Positions 1-9,800 of a stretch of DNA of 44,918 nucleotides are shown here, one piece after another (position 1 is the stretch's first letter; each line of letters begins with the position of its first letter). The translations under genes were made by a program, and so were the position numbers. The stretch covers positions 1 through 44,918 of the forward strand of contig CANNNV010000005.1 of the NCBI GenBank assembly GCA_947506155.1. Reading direction: 5' to 3'. The stretch is from Methylococcaceae bacterium. Lineage in GTDB: Bacteria; Pseudomonadota; Gammaproteobacteria; Methylococcales; Methylomonadaceae. Under the pieces are notes generated by a model. That model searched no databases, was not told the DNA's origin, and saw only the letters and a program-made list of their open reading frames with translations.

Positions 1-393
1 ACCTTCAACGACTTGAAAGCCGACGCTGGCAAAAATCTTGGAGATACGGCGTAAGGTAGTCGTAACTGGATGCAAACCTGCAACTGCCTGACCTCTGCCT
101 GGCAGCGTTACGTCGATGCCTTCGCGATTGAGTCTTGCCGCTAGTTCGGAATTTTCAAGCAGCTCTTTTTTAACGTCCAGTTGCTGTTGAAATTGATCTT
201 TAGCCAGATTGATAACTTGCCCGGCAGCGCGCCTTAAGTCAGGTTCGAGTGCGCCGAGTTCTTTCATCTGTCGGGTAAATAAACCCTTTTTGCCCAGATA
301 ATGAACGCGAACCAGATCGAGTTGGTTAAGGTCTTTTGAGTCGCTAAGCTGTTCTAATGCCTGCGCGAGAATCTCTTCTAGGGTAGCGGACAC
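1..393 (-). CDS. pheS: Phenylalanyl-tRNA synthetase alpha subunit, N-terminal part (truncated by window edge), GTG start
   Basis: Reverse-strand translation VSATLEEILAQALEQLSDSKDLNQLDLVRVHYLGKKGLFTRQMKELGALEP is PheS-like. In-frame TAA lies 6 nt upstream of the GTG. Located downstream of rplT as in the canonical operon. Confidence 0.88.
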   Translation of the reverse strand, partial: MSATLEEILAQALEQLSDSKDLNQLDLVRVHYLGKKGLFTRQMKELGALEPDLRRAAGQVINLAKDQFQQQLDVKKELLENSELAARLNREGIDVTLPGRGQAVAGLHPVTTTLRRISKIFASVGFQVVEG

Positions 394-478
394 GTTTTAG
401 CTCGCTGTGTGTGGGTGTTTGGAGATAATTCATGGGAAAAGGCCTAAAGCCAAATCCCACCCCTCCAAAAAACAGAGG

Positions 479-510
479 GGGGAATATGCGGATTTTAGCT
501 AACTAAAATC
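479..510 (-). repeat. Palindromic hairpin just downstream of rplT (GATTTTAG-TTAG-CTAAAATC)
   Basis: Inverted repeat gattttagctaactaaaatc read directly, 3' of the rplT stop. Confidence 0.5.
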
Positions 511-873
511 TTAAGGCTTGCTTTGATGTTCTTTAGCAATTTCTGCAATTTTTGCAAATGCAGCAATATCACGAACAGCAATGTCAGCTAAAACTTTACG
601 ATCTATCTTCACGTTAGCTTTAGTCAAACCATTGATGAAGCGACTGTAGGACATTCCGCTGAGACGAGCCGCCGCATTGATACGGACGATCCACAAAGCG
701 CGGAATTGACGTTTTCTCTGTTTGCGATCGCGGTACGCATATTGACCCGCTTTGATCACCGCTTGCTTGGCAACGCGATAAACCCGGCTTCGTGCGCCGT
801 AGTAACCTTTTGCTTGCTTTAATACTTTTTTATGTCTTGCTCTGGCTGTTACGCCGCGTTTAACTCTAGGCAT
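511..873 (-). CDS. rplT: 50S ribosomal protein L20
   Basis: [51 protein letters not shown] is diagnostic of L20. Confidence 0.98.
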   Translation of the reverse strand: MPRVKRGVTARARHKKVLKQAKGYYGARSRVYRVAKQAVIKAGQYAYRDRKQRKRQFRALWIVRINAAARLSGMSYSRFINGLTKANVKIDRKVLADIAVRDIAAFAKIAEIAKEHQSKP

Positions 874-888
874 GCTCTATTTCCTCGA

Positions 889-1086
889 TTAACTGTACGG
901 CATCATGCGTATAGCCATACGCACATCTGATGGATGGATAGTTGCCGGCGCGCGTAACTGTCTTTTTCTCTTAGTCGATTTTTTAGTCAGAATATGACGT
1001 CTGTGGGACTGACCACATTTAAAACCGCCGTTGCCCGTGCGTCTGAAACGCTTGGCAGCCCCACGGTTAGTCTTGATCTTAGGCAT
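889..1086 (-). CDS. rpmI: 50S ribosomal protein L35
   Basis: [45 protein letters not shown]. Start placed at the internal Met (MPKIKT), not the longer ORF start at 1146. Confidence 0.96.
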   Translation of the reverse strand: MPKIKTNRGAAKRFRRTGNGGFKCGQSHRRHILTKKSTKRKRQLRAPATIHPSDVRMAIRMMPYS

Positions 1087-1226
1087 TTGTTTGCTCCAAT
1101 TAATTAATAAAATCCCTGAGTTGCAACCCAGCAAGGCAAAATGCATGGCCCTGAAGAATTACTGGCATCAATAGTGACGCTTAGCCGCTCATCCTATGCA
1201 ACTACACAAACGCTGCAAGCAACGTT

Positions 1227-1751
1227 TTATTTTTTCTTTTTCGGCGCCATAACCATAACCATTTGACGACCTTCCATTTTAGGAAACTGCTCGACAATAG
1301 CTAGTTCTTCCAAGTCTTTTTCTATCCGTTTCAAAAGGTCCACACCAATTTCACGATGCGCCATTTCTCGTCCACGGTAACGCAAGGTAATTTTTGTTTT
1401 ATCACCGTCGTTCAGGAACTTGGTTAAACTTTTCAGTTTAACTTGATAATCGCCTTCATCAGTTCCAGGTCTAAATTTTATTTCTTTGACCTGAACCTGT
1501 TTTTGTTTCTTTTTGGCAACGGCCAGTTTTTTATTTAACTCAAACTGGTACTTGCCGTAGTTCATTACCTTGCAAACCGGAGGATCTGCATTCGGCGATA
1601 TTTCCACTAAATCCAAGTCTGCAGCGTAAGCAATTTGTTTGGCTTCATCTAATGAGATAATACCTAACGCCTCACCATCTGCACCTGTGACCCTTACCCG
1701 TCTAGCGGTAATTGCGTCATTCAGGCGCGTTTCATCTTTTTTAGCAGCGAT
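1227..1751 (-). CDS. infC: Translation initiation factor IF-3, non-canonical ATC start
   Basis: Reading the ORF upstream of its first ATG gives [52 protein letters not shown], the conserved IF-3 N-terminus. In-frame TAA just upstream and a GGAGG motif about 8 nt before the ATC. Confidence 0.92.
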   Translation of the reverse strand: MAAKKDETRLNDAITARRVRVTGADGEALGIISLDEAKQIAYAADLDLVEISPNADPPVCKVMNYGKYQFELNKKLAVAKKKQKQVQVKEIKFRPGTDEGDYQVKLKSLTKFLNDGDKTKITLRYRGREMAHREIGVDLLKRIEKDLEELAIVEQFPKMEGRQMVMVMAPKKKK

Positions 1752-1772
1752 ATCTTAATCCTCCAAAATCAT

Positions 1773-3680
1773 TCATTTTCTGTCTGCAATCTCTTGTTTT
1801 AACCTTTCGGAAAAATCACGGATAGTCAGACTACCTAAATCATCACCTTTTTGCGTACGCACCGTAATGCTTTGTTGTTCTAATTCTTTGTCACCGATAA
1901 TGACTAAATACGGTACACGCTGCATAGAGTGATCGCGGATTTTAAACCCGATCTTCTCATTTCTCAAGTCTAATTTTACCCGAATACCTTGTTTCTCAAG
2001 GTCTAGCATGATTTGTGACGCATAATCGGCATATTTATCGGTAATATTCAGCACGACAACTTGTACTGGAGACAGCCATAAAGGGAAAGTTCCCGCATGT
2101 TGCTCGATCAAAATACCGATAAAACGCTCCAGTGAACCAAGGATAGCCCGGTGCAACATGACCGGCACTTGTTTGGAACCATCTTCGGCAATATAAGTCG
2201 CATCCAATCTACCCGGCATGGAAAAATCTACTTGAATAGTGCCGCATTGCCAGACGCGTCCGATGCAGTCTTTTAGGGAGAATTCAATTTTTGGCCCGTA
2301 AAATGCGCCTTCGCCCGGCTGCAAATCCCACTTTAATTTTTTAGTGTTAAGCGCCAGTTCCAGTGCGTTTTCCGCCTTGTCCCAGACCGAGTCATCGCCT
2401 ACCCTGTTTTCAGGACGGGTCGATAATTTGATAATCACTTCTTCAAAACCGAAATCTTTATAAACGTCGAACAACATATCGATAAAAGTCGACACTTCAT
2501 CCTGAATCTGGCCTTCAGTACAGAAAATATGCGCGTCATCCTGAACGAAATTTCTAACCCGCATCAAACCATGCAAAGTGCCGGACGGTTCATTGCGATG
2601 ACAGGAACCAAATTCCGCCAGACGTATCGGTAAATCACGGTAGCTTTTTAAACCCTGATTATAAATCTGCACATGGCAAGGGCAATTCATCGGCTTGATC
2701 GCGTAATCGCGATTTTCGGAATGGGTGGTAAAAATCATGTCGCCAAATTTTTCCCAGTGACCGGATCTTTCCCATAAAGAACGATCGACGACTTGCGGTG
2801 TTTTAACTTCGCCGTAACCGCTTACTCGCAATTTCTCGCGTATATATTGTTCAACCTGCTGATAAATGACCCAGCCTTTTTCATGCCAAAACACCATACC
2901 AGGCGCTTCTTCCTGGGAATGAAACAGGTCCAGAGTTTTGGCCAACTTGCGATGATCTCGCTTTTCAGCTTCTTCCAAGCGATGCAGATAAGCCTGTAAT
3001 TCTTTTTTATCGCCCCAAGCCGTGCCGTAAATGCGTTGCAGCATTTCGTTGTCAGAATTGCCGCGCCAATAAGCGCCAGCAATTTTCATCAGCTTAAAGA
3101 CTTTTAACTTGCCAGTACTCGGCACATGTGGACCACGACACAAATCGGTAAAGCCGCCCTGCTCGTACAAGGACAAATCCTGGTCAGCTGGTATAGACTC
3201 GATAATCTCGGCTTTATAGGCTTCGCCGATGCTTTTGAAATACGCTACCGCCTCATCGCGCGATAACAGCGAACGATGGATTGGATAATCTTCAGCGACT
3301 AATTGCGCCATCTTTTTTTCAATGACCAGCAAATCATCCGGCGTAAACGGTCTTTCATAGGCAAAATCGTAAAAAAAGCCGTTGTCGATAACCGGCCCAA
3401 TGGTGACTTGCGCTGTGGGAAATAACTGTTTGACGGCCTGAGCCAAAAGATGAGCGGTTGAATGGCGAATAACAGTAATGCCGTCTTCGTCTTTTGCGGT
3501 AATCAGTTGCAGGCTTGCATCCTGATCGATGACCGTACTGGCATCAACCAAGGTGCCGTTAACCTTGCCCGCCAGGGTAGCCTTGGCTAAGCCGGAACCA
3601 ATAGACAGTGCGACGTCCATTACTGATACGGGGAGTTCGTACTCACGTTTGGAGCCATCGGGCAGAGTAATTACTGGCAT
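1773..3680 (-). CDS. thrS: Threonyl-tRNA synthetase
   Basis: 635 aa with [18 protein letters not shown]-terminus (TGS domain), [16 protein letters not shown] and [35 protein letters not shown] class II motifs. Confidence 0.98.
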   Translation of the reverse strand: MPVITLPDGSKREYELPVSVMDVALSIGSGLAKATLAGKVNGTLVDASTVIDQDASLQLITAKDEDGITVIRHSTAHLLAQAVKQLFPTAQVTIGPVIDNGFFYDFAYERPFTPDDLLVIEKKMAQLVAEDYPIHRSLLSRDEAVAYFKSIGEAYKAEIIESIPADQDLSLYEQGGFTDLCRGPHVPSTGKLKVFKLMKIAGAYWRGNSDNEMLQRIYGTAWGDKKELQAYLHRLEEAEKRDHRKLAKTLDLFHSQEEAPGMVFWHEKGWVIYQQVEQYIREKLRVSGYGEVKTPQVVDRSLWERSGHWEKFGDMIFTTHSENRDYAIKPMNCPCHVQIYNQGLKSYRDLPIRLAEFGSCHRNEPSGTLHGLMRVRNFVQDDAHIFCTEGQIQDEVSTFIDMLFDVYKDFGFEEVIIKLSTRPENRVGDDSVWDKAENALELALNTKKLKWDLQPGEGAFYGPKIEFSLKDCIGRVWQCGTIQVDFSMPGRLDATYIAEDGSKQVPVMLHRAILGSLERFIGILIEQHAGTFPLWLSPVQVVVLNITDKYADYASQIMLDLEKQGIRVKLDLRNEKIGFKIRDHSMQRVPYLVIIGDKELEQQSITVRTQKGDDLGSLTIRDFSERLKQEIADRK

Positions 3681-3703
3681 TTGATTTTTGTTTAGTGTCT
3701 ACA

Positions 3704-3730
3704 ATAAAAAAAGCACTGCAGAGCAGTGCT
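3704..3730 (-). terminator. Rho-independent terminator downstream of tRNA-Val
   Basis: Stem AGCACTGC / GCAGTGCT with 3-nt loop followed on the minus strand by a T-run. Confidence 0.8.
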
Positions 3731-3738
3731 TTGATGTT

Positions 3739-3815
3739 TGGTAGGCACGAGTGGACTCGAACCACCGACCCCCACCATGTCAAGGTGGTGCTCTAACCAA
3801 CTGAGCTACGCGCCT
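3739..3815 (-). tRNA. tRNA-Val (GAC anticodon), CCA encoded
   Basis: AGGCGCGTAGCTCAGTTGGTTAGAGCACCACCTTGACATGGTGGGGGTCGGTGGTTCGAGTCCACTCGTGCCTACCA. Acceptor AGGCGCG/CGTGCCT pairs with one G-T wobble; anticodon loop TTGACAT. Confidence 0.97.
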
Positions 3816-3914
3816 GAAGCTTTGTAACTTCAAGCCGTGCATTATACCAACAGATTTTTGTTACGCAACTATTAGTCTCAAAAAACCAAAAACTTAACCG
3901 CACAAGACCTAATC

Positions 3915-6734
3915 TCAGCGTTGTTTTTCCACAATCAACTGCCGTAATAAGGCCTTACTATTGGCCATGTTATTTTCAGCATACACGTTGAAATCAGTGT
4001 GCCACCAATCCTGCTTATCCCGGTATTGAGGTGCAATTTTATCAATAGACAGTAAGTCGTAGATATTCACCCATTCGCCTTCCACTTTGAGCGCCAAGGT
4101 TGGATTGAGAATATAAGCGCCACGTAACACCCGATAAAACAGCTTGCGGTTATATTTATCATCCTTGGAAATTTCGTTTTTTGCCAGGATACTCGACAGA
4201 TAAGCCCTTTGTTTTCGGCGCTCGGGCAGTATGCTGCCAGGAATATGTTGCACAGCAGCAATAATATCCTGAGTGGCAAAGCCATCAACCCTGTTCCTCA
4301 TTTTCTTCGACATCACCCGATAAAATAACGCAATCATCAAGTTAAGCAAGAAAAACTCCATGCTGTGCTTATCAATCTTGATTAAGCGACCATCGACCTG
4401 AATGCTGATGCTGGTCGGTTCCAACTGTTCATAAATATCGGCCAGCTTCTTTTTCGCGTAAGTTTCACTGCGGTCGGTTTGCGCCAGTGCGATTTGAAAA
4501 GCAGTTAGCCCGTTACTGTCTACTTTTTCGGTGTCAGCCCCCAGGTCAAACAGCTCTTTGATAATGTCGGCATTGCCTAACCAGGATGCGACCATTAACG
4601 GCGTTTGATTAAAAATATTGCGAAAATCCGGACCGTACTGATCAACCTGTTTTATAACGGCATCGGGTTTTTTAAAGCTATAAGCAAGATAGTGTTTTTG
4701 TTGCAGCAGCTGCAAACCTTTATCTGGGTGTTTAGCCGCTTTAAAGTCAGTTTTTAGCAAGCTGTTAAGAATATCTCGATCTTCATAAACCAGGCCGTAT
4801 TCAAACAAAGTTATTTTTGCGACCTTATCGTTGGCTTCAAGCGCTTTACGTTTTAGCTCAACCAGCGTTGCTGGGATAATAACCTGCCAATCTGGTGTTT
4901 TTTGTTTAAGAATCTCACTGCGTATCCGATCGGCCTGTTCCTGCTTACCTTGCAACTCCAGCTTATGCGCTTCGTGTCGCCAGGCATCAAGACTGGAATT
5001 TTGACTGGCCAGCATTAAACTGGACTGGGCGTCCCTCAAACCCAGCAGATCCAGCAACGGTTGTTTGGGACTGCTTTCAATCCAGTACAGATTTTTAACG
5101 GCCCGGGTAATTGCCACGTATAAGGCATTGACATAGAACTTGTAAACTTCCAGCGATTTATCAGTTTTATCCTTAGCACGGGCGTATTTAATGTCCAGCT
5201 CCAAATCAGCTGGGCTTACGCCTTTGCTGATTTCCCGGTAACGTGCTTCTTCCTGACTCAGAAAATTATAAAGAATGATATTTTCATATTCCAGACCTTT
5301 GGCTTCCTGGATGGTAAAGACCAATGGCGTGTTGAAATGTTCCTGCGCAGCCGGTTTTTGATCGGTGGTCATCACGATCACGGCAAACAAAGTGGAGGCT
5401 TTAGTTTTGCTGTCGAGTTCCTGACGTATGGCTGGCGTATCCTGCAAAAACAACACTTCACCCTGATTATGACCATTACTTTCGACCAGATAATGACTTT
5501 CCTTGTCTATCGAACCAAAACGATGATTTTTGATTTTTAAAATCTTATTGGCAATCTCAGTGACTTGCGGCGAATTACGGTAATTGGTATTTAAAATCCG
5601 GATCAACTCATCGGAAGTTTGTATATCCTCCTGCCGATAAAACAGGCTTTTTACTTTTGACCAGGAAAAAAAGTTGGGATGGACTATCTGGTTGGAATCG
5701 CCGCACAAGATAAAATCCTGCGTCTGCCGTAACGACTTGATAATTAGATACAGCTGAATATTAGTTAAATCCTGGACTTCGTCGACAATGACAAAATCGT
5801 AACGCGGCTGAATGTCTTGTACATACCGGTGACTGACGATGTTGCTATCGTAAAGATATTGTTCTTGTAAAAAACTCAGATATTTTTCAAAAACGTCGTA
5901 TACAGCGCCGCGCTCTTCGCCTAAAAATATCGATTCCTTGACGCCTAAATTCAAATAATCCTCACGACTTAACCAGCTTTTGTCGGTTGCAGGACCGGTG
6001 ATTACGCCGCGAAATTCTTCGAACAATTTGTGTGCATCTTTCAGTTGGCCGTGGCGATAGCGGCTAAACCATTGCTGAAAGATTTGGAAGGTAATCGGTT
6101 TTCCAGGTGGTACCTGGATGCTTTCCAGAAACTCCTGAAATGACAAAAAATCGATTTGCTGGTCAGGATTATCATAATGGTGAGCGTAATACAGATCGCG
6201 GGAGTTTTTGACCAGATAAGATGACAAGGTTACGTATAAGACGTCACCTACAGCCTGTTTCATTTTTTCCAGGGTCAAGGCAGTCTTGCCGCTGCCGGCC
6301 GAACCGATCACAATCAGTGGCGGTTGCAGGTCATAAATCGACTGTTGACTGTCGTCAAACGAGATGATTTTATCCAGCAAATTAAATGAACTGTGGCTGG
6401 GATTAAGATAAACCAGCGTTTGCTCAGCGCTTGCCTCGGGCTTATCCATGACCGGAATTTTATCTTCATCAATACTGCCGACCTGGCGCAGAAAACGCGA
6501 GTCCTGGTAAGCATGATTTTTGATGAACTCCAGCAATAAAATATAGCTTTGTTGCTGGTGATGATAAATGGAGAATAGCAATCGATCACGCTGATTAAGC
6601 CTGGCTCGATACAGATTATCGCCGACTTTTTTAACCTCTGCCGATCTGAAGTCATCGTCTTCCAGATACTTTTGCAGCTTGGCAAAGCCTGGGATGATTT
6701 TGGGGTTAAGCTCGTTGTAGACCAGGACTTTCAT
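3915..6734 (-). CDS. RelE/ParE-like N-terminal domain + superfamily 1 (UvrD-like) helicase + ankyrin-like repeat protein
   Basis: N-term MKVLVYNELNPKIIPGFAKLQKYL...NLYRARLNQRDRLLFSIYHHQQQSYILLLEFIKNHAYQDSRFL resembles the RelE/ParE fold. Helicase motifs: GSAGSGKTALTLEKM, FVIVDEVQDLTNIQ, ILCGDSNQIVHPNFFSW, FTIQEAKGLEYENIILYN, NALYVAITRAVKNLYWIE. Ankyrin-like RNIFNQTPLMVASWLGNADIIKELFDLGADTEKVDSNGLTAFQIAL. Confidence 0.85.
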   Translation of the reverse strand: MKVLVYNELNPKIIPGFAKLQKYLEDDDFRSAEVKKVGDNLYRARLNQRDRLLFSIYHHQQQSYILLLEFIKNHAYQDSRFLRQVGSIDEDKIPVMDKPEASAEQTLVYLNPSHSSFNLLDKIISFDDSQQSIYDLQPPLIVIGSAGSGKTALTLEKMKQAVGDVLYVTLSSYLVKNSRDLYYAHHYDNPDQQIDFLSFQEFLESIQVPPGKPITFQIFQQWFSRYRHGQLKDAHKLFEEFRGVITGPATDKSWLSREDYLNLGVKESIFLGEERGAVYDVFEKYLSFLQEQYLYDSNIVSHRYVQDIQPRYDFVIVDEVQDLTNIQLYLIIKSLRQTQDFILCGDSNQIVHPNFFSWSKVKSLFYRQEDIQTSDELIRILNTNYRNSPQVTEIANKILKIKNHRFGSIDKESHYLVESNGHNQGEVLFLQDTPAIRQELDSKTKASTLFAVIVMTTDQKPAAQEHFNTPLVFTIQEAKGLEYENIILYNFLSQEEARYREISKGVSPADLELDIKYARAKDKTDKSLEVYKFYVNALYVAITRAVKNLYWIESSPKQPLLDLLGLRDAQSSLMLASQNSSLDAWRHEAHKLELQGKQEQADRIRSEILKQKTPDWQVIIPATLVELKRKALEANDKVAKITLFEYGLVYEDRDILNSLLKTDFKAAKHPDKGLQLLQQKHYLAYSFKKPDAVIKQVDQYGPDFRNIFNQTPLMVASWLGNADIIKELFDLGADTEKVDSNGLTAFQIALAQTDRSETYAKKKLADIYEQLEPTSISIQVDGRLIKIDKHSMEFFLLNLMIALFYRVMSKKMRNRVDGFATQDIIAAVQHIPGSILPERRKQRAYLSSILAKNEISKDDKYNRKLFYRVLRGAYILNPTLALKVEGEWVNIYDLLSIDKIAPQYRDKQDWWHTDFNVYAENNMANSKALLRQLIVEKQR

Positions 6735-6784
6735 AGTGTGATGACGGTTACGCTAAAAAAACGCGAAAAACAAGCAACGGCCTG

Positions 6785-6822
6785 TTTTTCAAAAAGGAAG
6801 GACGGGATAAGTCATCCCGTCC
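6785..6822 (-). terminator. Rho-independent terminator of the 1229-aa oxidoreductase gene
   Basis: GGACGGGAT-GACTT-ATCCCGTCC on the minus strand followed by TTCCTTTTTG. Confidence 0.75.
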
Positions 6823-6842
6823 GGTTTTGACAGGGCTAAATT

Positions 6843-9800
6843 TTACGACTGTTTTTCCAGCAAATAATCCAGCCAAAGATTAGACAGTTTTTCCTGCACG
6901 GTATTTTGCCGCAACCTGGCATTCAGATGCGGGAAATCAACCTTATCCAAATCCTGATCCTGATCGTAACAGGAATACACGAAGTACTCCTTGCCGGTCT
7001 CGGCATCGATATGCTTGCATAAACACTGGGCGCAAATGCCTTTCATCATGCACTGCATGGGTGAATTGATCGAACCGATTGCGTGATGCGCTTTGTTCAA
7101 GTACGGCTTCAATACATCATAGCGCGCACTTTTTACTGCCCCCATCATCCGGTCCGAACCAATCACAATCAAGTGATCGACATCAGACAGTGAAATAGGC
7201 TGTTCGCCCAGATTGCCCTGGGCATAAGCCAACATGCACTCCAAAATATTGCCGACAAAACTCTTGTCTTGTGGACGCGTCGGAATAATCGCCTCAACGC
7301 CCTCCCCTTTATCGACTGACCAGATAATAATATCGGCGGCCGCTTCTACGTCCTCGACTTTAAACCGATCCTGCGCAAATTTGTAACCGGCAAAATAAAT
7401 CACCTTATTACCCGCCGCTCTTAAGGCCTTGCCTATCGAGAACAACACCGCATTGCCCAAACCGCCGCCCAGCAGCAACACGGTTTTTCCGCTTGGTATA
7501 TCGGTCGGAGTTCCGGTTACGCCCATGATTACCAAGGGATCGCCGACTTTCCAGGTTGCGCATAAACGGGACGATGAACCCATTTCCAGCACAATCAAGG
7601 AAATCGTGCCATTTTCCTTGTCGACTTCCGCACCGGTCAGCGCCAAACCTTCGGCAGCCAGTACCGTGCCTTCGACGGTCGGAGCAAAAGCCTCATAGTT
7701 TTGTACCCGATAAAATTGTCCGGGATGAAACTTTTCCGCCGCCATCGGTGCTTTGACCACGACTTCGACGATGGTCGGCGTCAGGCGGTTAATCTCGACA
7801 ATAGTGGCCGACAAGGCTTCATCCAGTCCCGCAAACAAAGTTTTTAATGCAGCGTCGCGTTCCGACTGCTGCAGAGGATCTAAGTTCACCAGTTCCTGCT
7901 CAAACAATTTGACCACATAAGGGTAGCCATTTTTGGCGCTAGCCATGGCCTTGACCACATTGCCTGCATAAACAGGATGATTGTCGCCGTAAAAGCTGAT
8001 GAACTTTCCGTCTTTTTGATAAGACGTCAAGGGCGCAGGCTTGCCCAGCTTTGGCGTAGTTTCATCGTGCATGGCAACCAATTGAACCGAGTCATTAGTC
8101 CATTCAGGCTCATAGCGCTGAAAAAACCATTTATCCATCACAAAGGTGTCCGGATATTCACTTTGGTAAATAGTGTTCGGCGAGGTTCCCGCCGCAACAT
8201 ATAAACTGCGCAGCGGCACCTCAAGGGTCTGACCGGAACTGTTCCAGCGGCCGTCTTCTTGCACCAGTTTTTCAAACTCTACCGCCTGTAGATGACCGTA
8301 TTCATCGGCTTGTGCCGCCAGCGGACTCATGCCTTCAGCCAGAGCTATGCCCTCTTCCAGCGCCTTAACGATTTCTTCGTGGTTTTGGCGATAGGCTGGC
8401 GCATCGTTAATGCCTTTACGATAAAACAAAGTGACGCCGCCCCAGGATTCTACCAAAGGTTGGAAATCAGGCTGCTCGTCTTCAGTTTCGGCGCGTTGAC
8501 GTTCGGCGACGATAGCTTTGCCGTGTGCCAGAAATTCATCAAGTATGCTCATTTCTTCCTGGTCATAACGGGCTCGAACAGCTTGCTCGCCATAGCTGTT
8601 AACCAGAACTTCATACCGATGGAGGGTTTTTTCAACTTGTACCGGATAATACGCCATCAATTCGGTGGCGGTATCCATAGCGGTCAAGCCGCCGCCGATA
8701 ACACCCGCAGGCAAGCGCACCTGCAAATTTGCCAGTGTAGACTTTTTTGCGGCTCCGGTTAATTGCAAGGCCATTAAGAAATCCGAAGCCTTGCGTATGC
8801 CGCGCATCAGATTGTTTTTCATGTCGATAACCGTTGGTTTTCCGGCACCGGACGCTACGCAGATATGGTCAAAACCCATGCTCCAGGCATCTTCAATGGT
8901 AATTGTGCCGCCAAAGCGCACGCCGCCGTAAGCGCGGAATGCCTCGCGTCGTTGCAGGGTCAGGTAAATGACTTTCAGAAAGTTCTTGTCCCAACGCACG
9001 GTAATACCGTATTCGGCAACGCCGCCAAAACCGGCCAGGATGCGTTGATCCAGTTCTTCATACAGATCCTGGAAATTTACGATCGGCTCCGGCAGATTTT
9101 CACTGTCGCCGGTCAATGCCACAGGTAATGGTTCCAGCTTCAAACCGTCGATACCGGCAACGCCAAAGCCTTCATTGAGCAAATAATGACTCATGGTGTA
9201 GCCGGCAGGTCCCAGACCTACAACCAAGGCATTCTTGCCGTTATAAGGCAGCATATACGGACGCTTGACGTTTAACGGATTCCAGCGGGTCAACAGACTG
9301 TACATTTCAAAGCCGTAGGGCATGAACAATACATCGGTCAGGACATTGGTTTCGATTTGCGGAATATCGACCGGATCGGTTTTTTGATAAATACAGCCTT
9401 TCATGCACTCGTTGCAAATACGATGGCCGGTACCTGGACACATCGGATTATCGATGATGATAATCGCCAGCGCGCCGATATTGTCGCCATTATGCTTGAC
9501 CAGATGCATTTCCGAAATTTTTTCATCCAGCGGGCAACCTATCGTGGTCACGCCTAGCGGGTCAACTTTGAACGTATTGGTTTTCTTGTTGCGCATGCCT
9601 TTGGAACAGGAATCGGTGTCGCGCTCGTGGCAATATATGCAGTGATTGATTTCGGATAACACCTGGCGCTGATTCATGCGCGCATCGGTCAGCTTAAAGC
9701 CGTCCCGACGGCGACGATGTTCACCCATCCAGGTTTTAAATTCGCCTCTGTCCACCAGTTGATGCTCGACCAGATTATCAAAATCGCGTTTTTGCGGCAG

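Noticed and set aside
1087-1146. N-terminal extension of L35 in the ORF track
   Set aside because: Conserved L35 begins [14 protein letters not shown]; upstream residues are not L35-like.
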